From positions 14,087 to 78,086 of the forward strand of contig CAVTHW010000009.1 of NCBI GenBank assembly GCA_963734625.1: DNA of 64,000 bases, written 5' to 3'. Below are positions 1 through 7,912 of this stretch, piece after piece. The notes under the pieces were generated by a model. It did no database searches, had not been told where the DNA came from, and saw only the letters and a program-made list of their open reading frames with translations. How positions within the stretch are numbered: position 1 is the stretch's first letter; each line of letters begins with the position of its first letter. The stretch is from CAVTHW01 sp963734625. GTDB taxonomy: Bacteria; Acidobacteriota; Terriglobia; Bryobacterales; Bryobacteraceae. The translations under genes and the position numbers were made by a program.

Positions 1-74
1 GATTGAAGCGCGAAAGCCGAAACCGAGGTCAGACTGACGATCAGCAGCGCCACCAAGAAAAAGCGCGATTTCAT
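1..74 (-). CDS. N-terminus of a secreted protein (partial, runs off window)
   Basis: An ATG at 74 on the minus strand opens a frame that runs off the left edge. The visible residues begin MKSRFFLVALLIVSLTS and continue into an Ala-rich end, a textbook Sec signal peptide: two basic residues, a hydrophobic core and small residues suited to signal peptidase I. Only about 24 residues are visible, so the mature protein cannot be named. It lies downstream of, and on the same strand as, the LysW-like gene, with about 90 bases between. Confidence 0.55.
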   Translation of the reverse strand, partial: MKSRFFLVALLIVSLTSVSAFALQ

Positions 75-163
75 TGGAACCTCATCGCAGTGCCCGTACT
101 GCCAGCCGAGAGATCGCCGAAGCTCTTACTTGAATGATATAACTCTCCGCCGGGGGTGGCAAC

Positions 164-370
164 CTAATGCCAGCGCTCATCCTCGCCGTCTTCCAGATCG
201 GCCTCGTCCTCGTCCGCCTCATCGCCCGCGGCCTCGAGCTCCAGGGGGCCAACACTCAAGACGCGGACCGTGGCGCCGCACTCATCGCAGGCGAGCACGT
301 CGCCCTCGTCCAGTTCCTCTTCCTCGACGTCGATCTGGCTGTTGCACTTAGGGCAAGTCACCATCGTCAT
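164..370 (-). CDS. LysW-like small acidic zinc-ribbon protein
   Basis: 68 residues. Two CxxC knuckles (CPKC at residues 6-9, CDEC at 28-31) form a zinc ribbon, followed by a strongly acidic tail. The spacing and acidic character match the LysW/ArgW amino-group carrier family used in lysine or arginine biosynthesis. In carriers the C-terminal Glu of an EDWGE-like end is the attachment point; here the protein ends GEDERWH, so carrier activity is doubtful. No LysX, LysZ, LysY, LysJ or LysK homolog is in the window. The start overlaps the stop of the preceding gene by four bases (ATGA), so the two are translationally coupled. It may be a structural or regulatory zinc ribbon rather than a carrier. 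Confidence 0.75.
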   Translation of the reverse strand: MTMVTCPKCNSQIDVEEEELDEGDVLACDECGATVRVLSVGPLELEAAGDEADEDEADLEDGEDERWH

Positions 371-711
371 TCCTCCAAAATCCCGGCCAGGTCCTCAGGT
401 CGGGCGGTCAGCAGCGTCCCGCCCGAGTCTTCGCCCGACTCGATCACGCGCGCCAGGTGATGCGCGGCGAGCCGGATGCACCACGAGTCCGTCAGCGGCC
501 GGCCCTTCCGGCTGCTCAGCTCCAGCAGGTCGGGGTGGCGCATGGAAACCACCCTCTCGACCGGTTCACCGCCCGCCGAAAGCCGGAACTTCACGTCCAC
601 CGAATCGCTGTGGCGGATGGCGACGGCGGTCTGCAACCAGAGCAGATCCACCTGCCAGGTACGCCCCATGAGATCCGGTCCAGCCTTGAAGTGGCGGCAA
701 TTCAAGATCAT
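367..711 (-). CDS. Hypothetical protein coupled to the LysW-like gene
   Basis: 114 residues, not recognised. It is a soluble mixed alpha/beta sequence with no signal peptide, membrane segment or cysteine cluster. An internal Met at residue 15 (base 669), followed by GRTWQVDLLWLQTAVAIRHS, is an equally plausible start; neither has a clear Shine-Dalgarno. It lies 40 bases after folE on the same strand and overlaps the LysW-like gene by four bases, so it is probably part of the pterin operon transcript. Function unknown. Confidence 0.6.
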   Translation of the reverse strand: MILNCRHFKAGPDLMGRTWQVDLLWLQTAVAIRHSDSVDVKFRLSAGGEPVERVVSMRHPDLLELSSRKGRPLTDSWCIRLAAHHLARVIESGEDSGGTLLTARPEDLAGILEE

Positions 712-751
712 AAAAGCATAATCCTAGCACGGTCTCCGCCCGCCCAGCCGG

Positions 752-1366
752 TCAAAACTGCAGGGAGGTGTGAGCGACGAGCGAGAGAAACTCGTCGCGG
801 GTGTCTTTGCGCCTGCGGAACGCGCCCAGCATGGCGCTGGTAACGGCGCCGGAGTGCTGCTTCTCCACGCCGCGCATCATCATACAAAAGTGGCGCGCTT
901 CGCAAATCACGCCGACGCCGACGGGCGAGATGGCCTCTTCGATGGTTTGCGCGATCTGCTGCGTCATGCGCTCCTGAAGCTGGAGCCGCCGCGCGAACAT
1001 GTCCACAATACGCGGCAGCTTGCTCAGGCCAATCACCTTCTCCCTGGGGAGATAGGCCACGTGCACTTTGCCGAAGAACGGCAGAAGGTGATGCTCGCAG
1101 AGACTGAAAAACTCGATGTCCTTGACGATCACCATCTCGTCGTACTTCACGCTGAAGAGCGCGCCGTTCAGGATCTGGTCCACGCTCGTGTTGTAGCCGC
1201 TGGTCAGGAACTCGAGCGCATTGGCGGCCCGCGCCGGCGTCAGCCGCAGGCCCTCGCGATCCGGGTCCTCGCCCAGCCCGCGCAGCACTTCGCGCAGTTC
1301 GGCGGCGATTGCGGAGGGACCGGATTTCGGGGGTGCGGCTCTCAACACTGGTTTGCTTCTCTTCAT
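752..1366 (-). CDS. folE: GTP cyclohydrolase I
   Basis: Converts GTP to 7,8-dihydroneopterin triphosphate, the first step of folate and pterin synthesis. 204 residues from ATG 1366, which overlaps the stop of the upstream PTPS gene (ATGA). Family hallmarks are present in order: the PDREGLRLTPARAA segment, the zinc and active-site motif SLCEHHLLPFFGK, the QERMTQQIA helix and the EARHFCMMMRGVEKQ motif carrying the second zinc Cys. The frame extends further upstream to 1462, but that part is not family-like. It is the third gene of a PTPS-PTPS-folE operon and makes the substrate of both upstream enzymes. Confidence 0.95.
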   Translation of the reverse strand: MKRSKPVLRAAPPKSGPSAIAAELREVLRGLGEDPDREGLRLTPARAANALEFLTSGYNTSVDQILNGALFSVKYDEMVIVKDIEFFSLCEHHLLPFFGKVHVAYLPREKVIGLSKLPRIVDMFARRLQLQERMTQQIAQTIEEAISPVGVGVICEARHFCMMMRGVEKQHSGAVTSAMLGAFRRRKDTRDEFLSLVAHTSLQF

Positions 1367-1791
1367 AACGGTTCGGATGTCTCGATTGAGTTTTTCGAGG
1401 TTTCGTGAAGGCGTATGCTCTCCAGCCGGGGCAGCCCGCCGGGAAAGGCCTCGAGCCAACATTCTCGAAGTTTCCGGGCAATGCCCGACGCCAGGTTCTC
1501 GGTGGTGGGTACGGCGCCGGCGATGTCGCCAGCCTCAGTGCCGAGATTCGAGTGACGCAGCCGCGAGAGGACTTGCTTTTCGACCAGGCTATCGAGCGCC
1601 GGCACATCCACGACCCGGCCCGAGGCGCCCGCCAGCGGCCCGCCGACGCGCACTTCCAGGACGTAATCGTGCCCGTGCCCGTAGGGATGATTGCACTTGC
1701 CGTACACCGCGATGTTCTGGCTCGCGGAAAGCGCCGGGGAGTCGAGCCGGTGCGAAGCCGAGAATCGATAGCGCCGGGTGAGGTGAATCAT
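1363..1791 (-). CDS. 6-pyruvoyltetrahydropterin synthase / QueD family, catalytic Cys present
   Basis: 142 residues. The zinc site is His14 plus the GHGH motif at 38-41. The catalytic cysteine is present as GKC at residue 33, in the spacing C-N-H-P-Y-GHGH, which resembles animal-type PTPS more than the short CxxxHGH of E. coli QueD. A later RLHE supplies the expected Glu. It uses dihydroneopterin triphosphate from FolE. The product could be 6-pyruvoyl-tetrahydropterin or 6-carboxy-tetrahydropterin; sequence alone does not decide. The start at 1791 was chosen because it overlaps the stop of the previous gene (ATGA); the longer frame to 1896 is an overlap artefact. Confidence 0.85.
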   Translation of the reverse strand: MIHLTRRYRFSASHRLDSPALSASQNIAVYGKCNHPYGHGHDYVLEVRVGGPLAGASGRVVDVPALDSLVEKQVLSRLRHSNLGTEAGDIAGAVPTTENLASGIARKLRECWLEAFPGGLPRLESIRLHETSKNSIETSEPL

Positions 1792-2204
1792 GCGCCGGCT
1801 CCGAAATAGTCCACCCACAGATCTTCGGTCTCGCCCAGGCGAACTCGGTAAAGCTTCGCGGGAAGACCGGCGAAGCGCGGCGCCAGACGCCTCCAAATCT
1901 CGACGGCAATGTTCTCGGTGGTCGGGATCACGCGGTCAAAAGGAGGCACCTCGAAATTCAGGAATCGATGATCGAAGGGTTCGACGATTTCCTTATTGAG
2001 GGTCTCCTTGAGCGCCTTGAGATCGTATAACATGCCGGTGACCGGATCGGGCTCTCCCGCCAGCGTCACCTCCAGCACGAAGTTGTGCCCGTGTCCCCGC
2101 GGATTGGCTTCAGGCCCATAGAGCGCCTGGTTGGCCTCCTCGCTCAGGCCGGCGTTGCGGCAAACGTGAGAGGCGGAGAAATCGATCCTGCGGGTGATGA
2201 ACAT
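1788..2204 (-). CDS. PTPS-III-like enzyme with Glu in place of the catalytic Cys
   Basis: 138 residues, first gene of the pterin operon. It has the PTPS fold markers: FSASH with zinc His13, the GHGH motif at 37-40, FDHRFLN and RLGETED. At the position of the catalytic Cys it has Glu32 (YGPEANPRGHGH). A Cys-to-Glu change at this site defines the PTPS-III group described in bacteria and Plasmodium, which forms 6-hydroxymethyl-dihydropterin directly from dihydroneopterin triphosphate and bypasses FolB. The assignment rests on that residue plus location with folE. It shares a four-base overlap with the next gene. Confidence 0.85.
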   Translation of the reverse strand: MFITRRIDFSASHVCRNAGLSEEANQALYGPEANPRGHGHNFVLEVTLAGEPDPVTGMLYDLKALKETLNKEIVEPFDHRFLNFEVPPFDRVIPTTENIAVEIWRRLAPRFAGLPAKLYRVRLGETEDLWVDYFGAGA

Positions 2205-2250
2205 TTGCCTGGGCAGTTTCAGGATACTCTAAGATTATAGGAAAGAGGGA

Positions 2251-2772
2251 GTGTACACCATCAAGACCGAACGAATCCTGAAGATATTGACCGGGCTGAT
2301 GCTGGCGGGGCTGGCCTTTTTCATAGCGGACGCCTTTCGCGAGAAAGTGGTGGCCGTGGGAGACAAGGCGCCCAATTTCACCATTGTCACCGACAGTGGG
2401 AGGCAGATCTCGCGATCCAGCTTCGGCGGGCGCGTGCTGGTGCTGAACTTCTGGGCCACGTGGTGCCCGCCCTGCGTCGAGGAGATTCCCTCGCTCGACG
2501 AATTCCAGAAGCGGCTGGCTCCGTCCGGCGTGGTGGTTCTGAGCGTCAGCGTGGACCAGAGCGAGCAGGCCTACCGCGAATTCTTGAAGAAGGCGAACGT
2601 CTCCTTCCTCACGGCCCGCGATCCCGCCGCCAAGATCAGCGCCGACTACGGAACTTTCAAGTACCCCGAGACCTACGTGATCGACTCCACGGGCAAGGTG
2701 GTGCAGAAGCACATCGGCGCCCAGCTCTGGACCGACGAGAATCTGGTCCGTTCGATCCAGGGGATGCTGTAG
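2251..2772 (+). CDS. TlpA-type membrane-anchored thioredoxin-like protein
   Basis: 173 residues. GTG start at 2251 preceded by a purine-rich GAAAGAGGGA. Residues 11-28 form one hydrophobic segment (anchor or uncleaved signal), followed by an AhpC-TSA/TlpA domain with the redox motif FWATWCPPC. The family reduces or resolves disulfides in the periplasm, for example in cytochrome c maturation; the specific partner is not shown here. It is divergent from the pterin operon, with about 46 bases between the starts, and followed 12 bases later by the DUF1537 kinase. Confidence 0.9.
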   Translation: MYTIKTERILKILTGLMLAGLAFFIADAFREKVVAVGDKAPNFTIVTDSGRQISRSSFGGRVLVLNFWATWCPPCVEEIPSLDEFQKRLAPSGVVVLSVSVDQSEQAYREFLKKANVSFLTARDPAAKISADYGTFKYPETYVIDSTGKVVQKHIGAQLWTDENLVRSIQGML

Positions 2773-2784
2773 CCGACTTCCGGT

Positions 2785-3908
2785 ATGCAGGTGCTGGCCA
2801 TCGCGGACGATACCACCGGCGCGCTCGAGGTGGGCGCCCAGTTCGCCGGGGCGGGTGTGCGCACGCGGGTCTCCCTTAGGAACGGGTTGAATCGCACCAA
2901 CCGCGTTCTGGTTGTGGACACACACACCCGGCGTCTCCAGCCGCCCCAGGCCCGAGTCCGCCTCAGGCGTTTGGCTGCCGAGGCTAGAACCCGCGGTATA
3001 CCTTATCTGTATAAGAAGACCGATTCCACGCTGCGCGGGAATATTGCAGCCGAGTTTCAAGCTTTGCTGGATGTTTTCCCGGAGCGTCTACTGATCTACG
3101 CGCCCGCCTATCCGCGGATGGGCCGGGTGGCGGTGGGAGGCGAGGTGTTCGTCGATGCGGCTTGCCAGGGCTCATGTCCCGGCGCTTCTCGCTCATGGCT
3201 GCGCCGCCCCGGTTCTGCAAGCGGCGGGCGCGGCGGAACTGGAGGGGCTGCTCGACAGCGCCGCGCCGGGCTCGATTATCGTCTGTGACGGGCGCTCGGA
3301 GGAGGATACGGAGGAAGCCGCCGCGGCTCTGGCGCGCTCCGGACGGGCCTCCATTGTGGCGGGTCCGGCGGGTTTCTCGGGATACTGGATTCGGACATTG
3401 CCGGTGGAGAGGGGATTTCTCGCCAGCCGGCCGGCGGTCCGCCGCTATCTGGTGCTCAGCGGAAGCATGAACCCGGCCGCGCTGGAACAGGTTCGGCGCG
3501 CCGCCGCAGAACGGTCTCCCCACGGTCTTCGTCCAACAGGATGAGGCGGCCGACTCGAGCGCCGCCGCGGAGGTCGCCTGCCGCCTGGCCGCCGGGGGTT
3601 GCGCCGCGCTGGCGACGCCGGGTGTCTGCCCGCAAGGAGTCTCCAGAAGGATAGGGGCTATCGCCGGCCGCGTCCTCGAGGCACAAGCCGTGGACGGAAT
3701 CGTCGTTCTCGGCGGCCAGACGGCCTATGCTCTACTCAAGACACTCGACATCACCGAGATCGAGCCGCGTTTCGACCTGCTGCCTGGAGCGCCGCTGTCG
3801 TTGATCCGGCAGCGGGGGCGCGAGATCGTTCTGGTTACCAAAGCGGGCGGATTCGGCGGTCCGGACACACTGCTTTCGATTCGGAAGCGCCTGGAGGACA
3901 GCGCATGA
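2785..3908 (+). pseudogene. Four-carbon acid-sugar kinase (DUF1537/OtnK family), two frame breaks
   Basis: Starts at 2785 with the family N-terminus (ADDTTGALEVGAQFA) and the substrate loop YKKTDSTLRGNIAAEF, then YAPAYPRMGR. Near 3150 the frame changes and roughly 20 expected residues are missing between VFVD and AHVPALL. Near 3505-3515 a one-base shift moves to the third frame, which carries GGQTAYALL and the nucleotide-binding end VTKAGGFGGPDTL. Known members phosphorylate D-threonate, D-erythronate or related acids and are usually paired with PdxA2, as here. The last codons overlap the next gene's ATG. The single-base break could be a consensus error; the missing 20 residues would need a real deletion or a larger error. 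Confidence 0.8.
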
Positions 3909-4871
3909 TTGCGGGCGTCACCATGGGGGATGCGGGCGGGGTCGGCCCGGAGATCCTGCTGAAGGCTTTCCGCGCGAGCAATGCTCCGCAGCCCGGTGAT
4001 CGTGTTCGGCGATTTGGCAATTCTGGAGCACTGTAACCGCCGCCTGGCTTGCGGCGTTGCGCTGCGGAAGGCGGGCGGAGCGGCGGACTTCCGCGAGGGG
4101 TTCCTGAACGTCGTGGATCTCGGCCTGCTGGGAGTGGACGCCTTACGCATCGGCGAGGTCAACGCCGCCTCGGGCGCCGCGGCCAGAGAGTACATTGTGG
4201 CGGCCACGCAAGCGGCGCTGCGCGGCGAGATCGGCGCCGTCGTGACCCTGCCCGTCAACAAGGAGGCCATCGCTTTGACCGACCCGGGCTTCACCGGGCA
4301 CACCGAATTGATCGCCGCGCTGTGCGGCGTGGATCAAGCCACGCTGATGCTGGTTTCCGGTAGCCTGATCGTCTCGCACGTCAGCACGCACGTCTCGCTG
4401 CGGGAAGCGATCGAGCGCGTCCGCAAAGATCGCATCGTCCAGGTGATTGAAGCGACCGCGAAGGCCGTTGGCAAGCTGCGGGCGAATCCGCGCATCGCCG
4501 TGGCCGGCTTGAATCCGCACGCCGGCGAACACGGGCTGTTCGGCCGGGAGGAGATCGAAGAGATCAGCCCCGCTATTGACTGGGCGAGGAGCCTTGGGTT
4601 CCCGGTGGAGGGCCCTTTCCCGCCGGATACCGTTTTCTACCTGGCGGTGGAGCGGAAGCGTTTCGACGCGGTGGTGTGCATGTACCACGATCAAGGCCAC
4701 ATTCCGCTGAAGCTGCTGGATTTCGAGGGTGGAGTGAACGTGAGCCTGGGCCTGCCGATCGTGCGGACCTCGGTAGACCACGGCACGGCCTTCGACATCG
4801 CCTGGCAGGGCGTGGCGTCGGCAAAGAGCTTCATCGCGGCGCTGGAACTGGCGGAGAAGCTGGCGGAGTAA
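3905..4871 (+). CDS. PdxA-family 4-phospho-hydroxyacid dehydrogenase (PdxA2-like), one frameshift near 3978
   Basis: The ATG at 3905 overlaps the kinase stop (ATGA). The first 25 residues (MIAGVTMGDAGGVGPEILLK) are in one frame; from about 3978 the protein continues in another (LRSPVIVFGDLAILE) to the stop at 4871, so one base is gained or lost. Metal-binding family motifs are intact: FTGHTELIAALCG, GLNPHAGEHG and CMYHDQGHIPLKLL. PdxA oxidises 4-phosphohydroxy-threonine in vitamin B6 synthesis. The PdxA2 branch, encoded beside DUF1537 kinases, oxidises 4-phospho-D-threonate or -erythronate to give DHAP and CO2. Context favours PdxA2. Confidence 0.85.
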
Positions 4872-4892
4872 GCCGCGCACTGGCCGCTATTA

Positions 4893-4979
4893 TGGTGCGG
4901 ACGAGAGGACTTGAACCTCCACTCCCTTGCGGGAACTGGAACCTAAATCCAGCGCGTCTGCCAGTTCCGCCACGTCCGC
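4893..4979 (-). tRNA. tRNA-Leu (UAG)
   Basis: The minus strand folds as a tRNA with a long variable arm: acceptor GCGGACG paired with CGTCCGC, anticodon stem CTGGA/TCCAG around loop TTTAGGT (anticodon UAG), T arm GGTTCAAGTCC, and an encoded CCA end at 4893-4895. The variable-arm hairpin (TTCCCGCAAGGGAG) is typical of class II tRNA-Leu. Confidence 0.95.
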
Positions 4980-5024
4980 ATCCGCCGAGCGCTCAGCCGT
5001 TATCTTAGCATCACTGCATCACTC

Positions 5025-7784
5025 TTACGGATCGAGATAATTCACGGTTGTGGTGGCTGTGCTGCGCGCGCCCTTGGCGTCGGTGACGGTCAGTTCGAAG
5101 ACATAGTCGCCGTAGCCCTGCAGAAACATTACGGTCGGCGTGGCGGTGGTAGCGCCGTAAATATCCGCGGGCTTGGCGCCGGCCACCCTCCAGGAGTAAG
5201 TAATCGTATCGCCGTCCGGGTCATACGATTTCGAGCCGTCCAACTGGATGTAGTGGCCCATGGTGGTCTGGTTAGGCCCGGCGTCGGCCACCGGCGGGCG
5301 GTTGGAGGGTGTCACGTCGCCCACCTCGACGGTTACCGTAGCGGTTGCCTGGCTCGATTGATTCTTGGCGGTCAAGGTATACGTAGTGGTCACTGTGGGT
5401 GACACGGTTGTGGAGCCGTTGACGTTTACGCTGCCGATGCCGCCGATCGACGCTTCCGTGGCGTTCTCGGTCTGCCAGGAAAGCGTGGTGCTCTGGCCGG
5501 GCGCGATCTTGGCCGGTGTGGCCAGGAAGTTCACGATTCGGACTGCGGGACTCGCCACGGTCACGGTTACGGTTACCGTGGCGGTGGCCTGGCCGGTTTG
5601 ATTCTTGGCCGTCAAGGTATAGGTAGTGGTCACTGTGGGCGACACGGTCGTGACGCCATTGACGTTCACGCTGCCGATGCCGCCGATCGACGCTTCCGTG
5701 GCGTTCTCCGTCTGCCAGGAAAGCGTGGTGCTCTGGCCAGAAGCGATTGTGGCCGGCGTAGCCACGAAGCTCACAATGCGCACTACTGGATGGTCAACGG
5801 TCACGGTGAGCGTCGCGGTCTCCTGGCTGACGCTATTTTTGGCCGTCAAGGTGTACGTGGTGGTCTGGTTCAGAGTGACGGTCGAGGTTCCGGCTTGCGG
5901 ATCCACGTTGCCGATGCCGCTAATTGTGACTTCATCCGCATCCCGGACTTCCCACACCAGGGTCGTCTTTTCCCCGGCTTTGATTTGGGACGGTTCGGCC
6001 GCAAAGCGGATAATCTGCACGTGCGGCGCGGCGGCGGTGCTGATCGTCACGCGGGCCTGGCCCGAGGCGCCCTTGTCGTCTTTCACCACCAGGCGGAACA
6101 CGTAGGTCTGGGCTTCGGTGGAAGTAAAGCTGGCCTGGGCCGTGTTGGCGCCCGTGATCGAGACCGTTGGTCCGCTGATCTGGCTCCACTGGTAGGTGAT
6201 GGGATCGCCATCCGGATCGTAGGAGCCAGAGCCATCCAGGGTGATGAGGCCGGCGGCTACGTTGATCTGGTCGGGCCCGGCGTCGGCTACCGGCGGATCG
6301 TTGCCGACACGCACGGTGCGGGTGAGCATTTCGTAGCGGATGCGCGGCACGTCCACCGGGACCGGGCTCTTCAGTTCGCCGAACTCCTTGGGCCGGACCC
6401 AGTTTCCGAACTGCAGGCCAAAGACCACGCGGCCGGTGTCCTTTTGAGTGAGCAGGGTTTCGTTCAACCCCGCTTCCGCGGTGAATGCCACGTGCGAACT
6501 CAGCGGCAGAACTAATCGAACCGTGCCGCCGGGCCGGTCGCTTCCTCCCTTACGGAACAGCATTCCGAGGTTGCCCTCGACGTAACTGTTCTTGTAGAGG
6601 CCGATCTGCGCGCTGCCTCCTACCTGATCGACCACATTCAGGTAGGTCTCCAGGAAGAGATTGCGGCCGAGCCCCTGGCGGCCGATGACGGGCTCATCGA
6701 GAAAGGACTTGGCGCCGAAGGCCCCAACGCGGCCGCGGGAGAAAACGTAGTCCAGCGTGACGGCGGCCTGCCCCAGAGTTCCGCCGGCCTGAAAAGCCTT
6801 GAGCTCGACGCGCTTGAAGCTCGAGAACAAGCCCGCCTGAAAGCCCCCGCGGCGGTCGAGCAGGCCGAAGTCGAATTGGCCCTCCTGCCGGTCGGAATAG
6901 CGCAGGTACTCGCCCTGGGCTTGCAGCGCGTGGCCCTCGCCAAAAGGCGTGAAGAACCGCGCCTTGCCGGTGGCGGTCAGGTTGCCCGTGGTGTCCGGGC
7001 CGAGGTTGAGCTCCAGTACCTCGAACCGCTTGGGCCGCGCTTCCTCAAGCGCCTTCTTCGCCGCCGCCTCCATCATCTGGGTCATTTCGTCCCGCCCCAG
7101 TGGCTTGGGCAATTGCGCCACTTGCTGCTGGACGCCGGCCTGGCCCTGCTTGAGGGCGGCCGTATCCTGCCCGAGAGCGCCGAGATCCTGTTTTAACTGG
7201 CCGTTCTGCGCAGCCAGGTCGCGCAAAGCCGCAGCCATCGCATCCTGCTGGCCGAGCTTCTTGAGCACCTCGTCGCAGCAGCCCAGATCCTTCGCGGCCG
7301 CGGCGGCGAGGGCATTCACGGCGTCGCCCACGCTTCCGGCGCTCACGATCCGGCCCTGGCCGTCGGTGACCGTCAGAGTGACGCGCCGGTTGATAAACCG
7401 GCCCTCTATGGTCCGGTTATCGACTTCCGGATTGCGCTTGCCCTGGCCGCTGGTCGTGATCTGTTCGGCCTTGGCGCCGTACTTGACGAGGAAGCTCTTG
7501 ACCGTCTCGGCCCTGGCAATAGCCAGCTTGTCGTTGTACCCATCGGAACCGATGTAGTCCGTGTTCCCTTCGACCTTCACCTTGTAGTCGGGGTGCTGGC
7601 CGAGCAACTCGCCCAGGCGCAACAGACTCGGATAGGCGTCCGACAGAATCGAGGAGTTGAACTCGAAATTAACGTCTTCCCAATCATCCTTCGTGGCGGT
7701 GGTCGTTAAGCCCTGTGCGAACAGGCTCGCGCACAGCCCAAGGCCGGCAATCAGGCCCACGATCATCAGAACCCTGCGTAGCAT
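5025..7784 (-). CDS. Outer-membrane OmpA-domain protein with PKD and Ig-like repeats
   Basis: 919 residues. Signal peptide 1-23, then an OmpA-type peptidoglycan-binding domain at about 33-140 (GNTDYIGSDGYNDKLAIARA and FINRRV), placed at the N-terminus instead of the usual C-terminus. Next come a Gln/Leu-rich heptad region (about 160-240) and a 220-residue beta-rich section with many alternating hydrophobic strands that could form a barrel. After that lie a PKD domain (about 497-585), three Ig-like repeats (about 590-830, two nearly identical) and a final PKD domain. It probably links peptidoglycan, outer membrane and cell exterior. The start is supported by AAAAGGAG five bases before ATG. Confidence 0.85.
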   Translation of the reverse strand: MLRRVLMIVGLIAGLGLCASLFAQGLTTTATKDDWEDVNFEFNSSILSDAYPSLLRLGELLGQHPDYKVKVEGNTDYIGSDGYNDKLAIARAETVKSFLVKYGAKAEQITTSGQGKRNPEVDNRTIEGRFINRRVTLTVTDGQGRIVSAGSVGDAVNALAAAAAKDLGCCDEVLKKLGQQDAMAAALRDLAAQNGQLKQDLGALGQDTAALKQGQAGVQQQVAQLPKPLGRDEMTQMMEAAAKKALEEARPKRFEVLELNLGPDTTGNLTATGKARFFTPFGEGHALQAQGEYLRYSDRQEGQFDFGLLDRRGGFQAGLFSSFKRVELKAFQAGGTLGQAAVTLDYVFSRGRVGAFGAKSFLDEPVIGRQGLGRNLFLETYLNVVDQVGGSAQIGLYKNSYVEGNLGMLFRKGGSDRPGGTVRLVLPLSSHVAFTAEAGLNETLLTQKDTGRVVFGLQFGNWVRPKEFGELKSPVPVDVPRIRYEMLTRTVRVGNDPPVADAGPDQINVAAGLITLDGSGSYDPDGDPITYQWSQISGPTVSITGANTAQASFTSTEAQTYVFRLVVKDDKGASGQARVTISTAAAPHVQIIRFAAEPSQIKAGEKTTLVWEVRDADEVTISGIGNVDPQAGTSTVTLNQTTTYTLTAKNSVSQETATLTVTVDHPVVRIVSFVATPATIASGQSTTLSWQTENATEASIGGIGSVNVNGVTTVSPTVTTTYTLTAKNQTGQATATVTVTVTVASPAVRIVNFLATPAKIAPGQSTTLSWQTENATEASIGGIGSVNVNGSTTVSPTVTTTYTLTAKNQSSQATATVTVEVGDVTPSNRPPVADAGPNQTTMGHYIQLDGSKSYDPDGDTITYSWRVAGAKPADIYGATTATPTVMFLQGYGDYVFELTVTDAKGARSTATTTVNYLDP
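5341..5820. repeat. Two 240-bp tandem repeats inside the OmpA/Ig gene
   Basis: Two copies with a period of 240 bp encode near-identical Ig-like modules (both contain STTLSWQTENATEASIGGIG). The GACACGGT and CTGCCGATGC blocks recur at 5401/5431 and 5641/5671. A third, more diverged copy follows to about 6050. Such repeats favour copy-number change by recombination. Confidence 0.8.
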
Positions 7785-7863
7785 AACGGCTCCTTTTGAG
7801 GGAATACGGTCGGCGGCTTCCTCGTTTGGAATCTTAATAACCTTAAATCCCCATCTATTCTCA

Positions 7864-7891
7864 ATTTTAACTCCGCTTTGCCGAAAATCAA
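7864..7891 (-). promoter_or_regulatory. Candidate sigma-70 promoter of the OmpA/Ig gene
   Basis: On the minus strand, TTGATT (7886-7891) and TAAAAT (7864-7869) are separated by 16 bases, inside a locally AT-rich stretch about 80 bases before the start codon at 7784. The match is good but not perfect. Confidence 0.5.
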
Positions 7892-7912
7892 GGGTTTATG
7901 GCAGTCTATCTG

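Noticed and set aside
3905..4871. Vitamin B6 pdxA assignment
   Set aside because: The coupled DUF1537 kinase gene points to the PdxA2 branch in acid-sugar catabolism, so I did not give the symbol pdxA.
5365..6515. Plus-strand open frames opposite the OmpA/Ig gene
   Set aside because: They are composition-driven shadows of the minus-strand repeat gene and have no family features or start signals.
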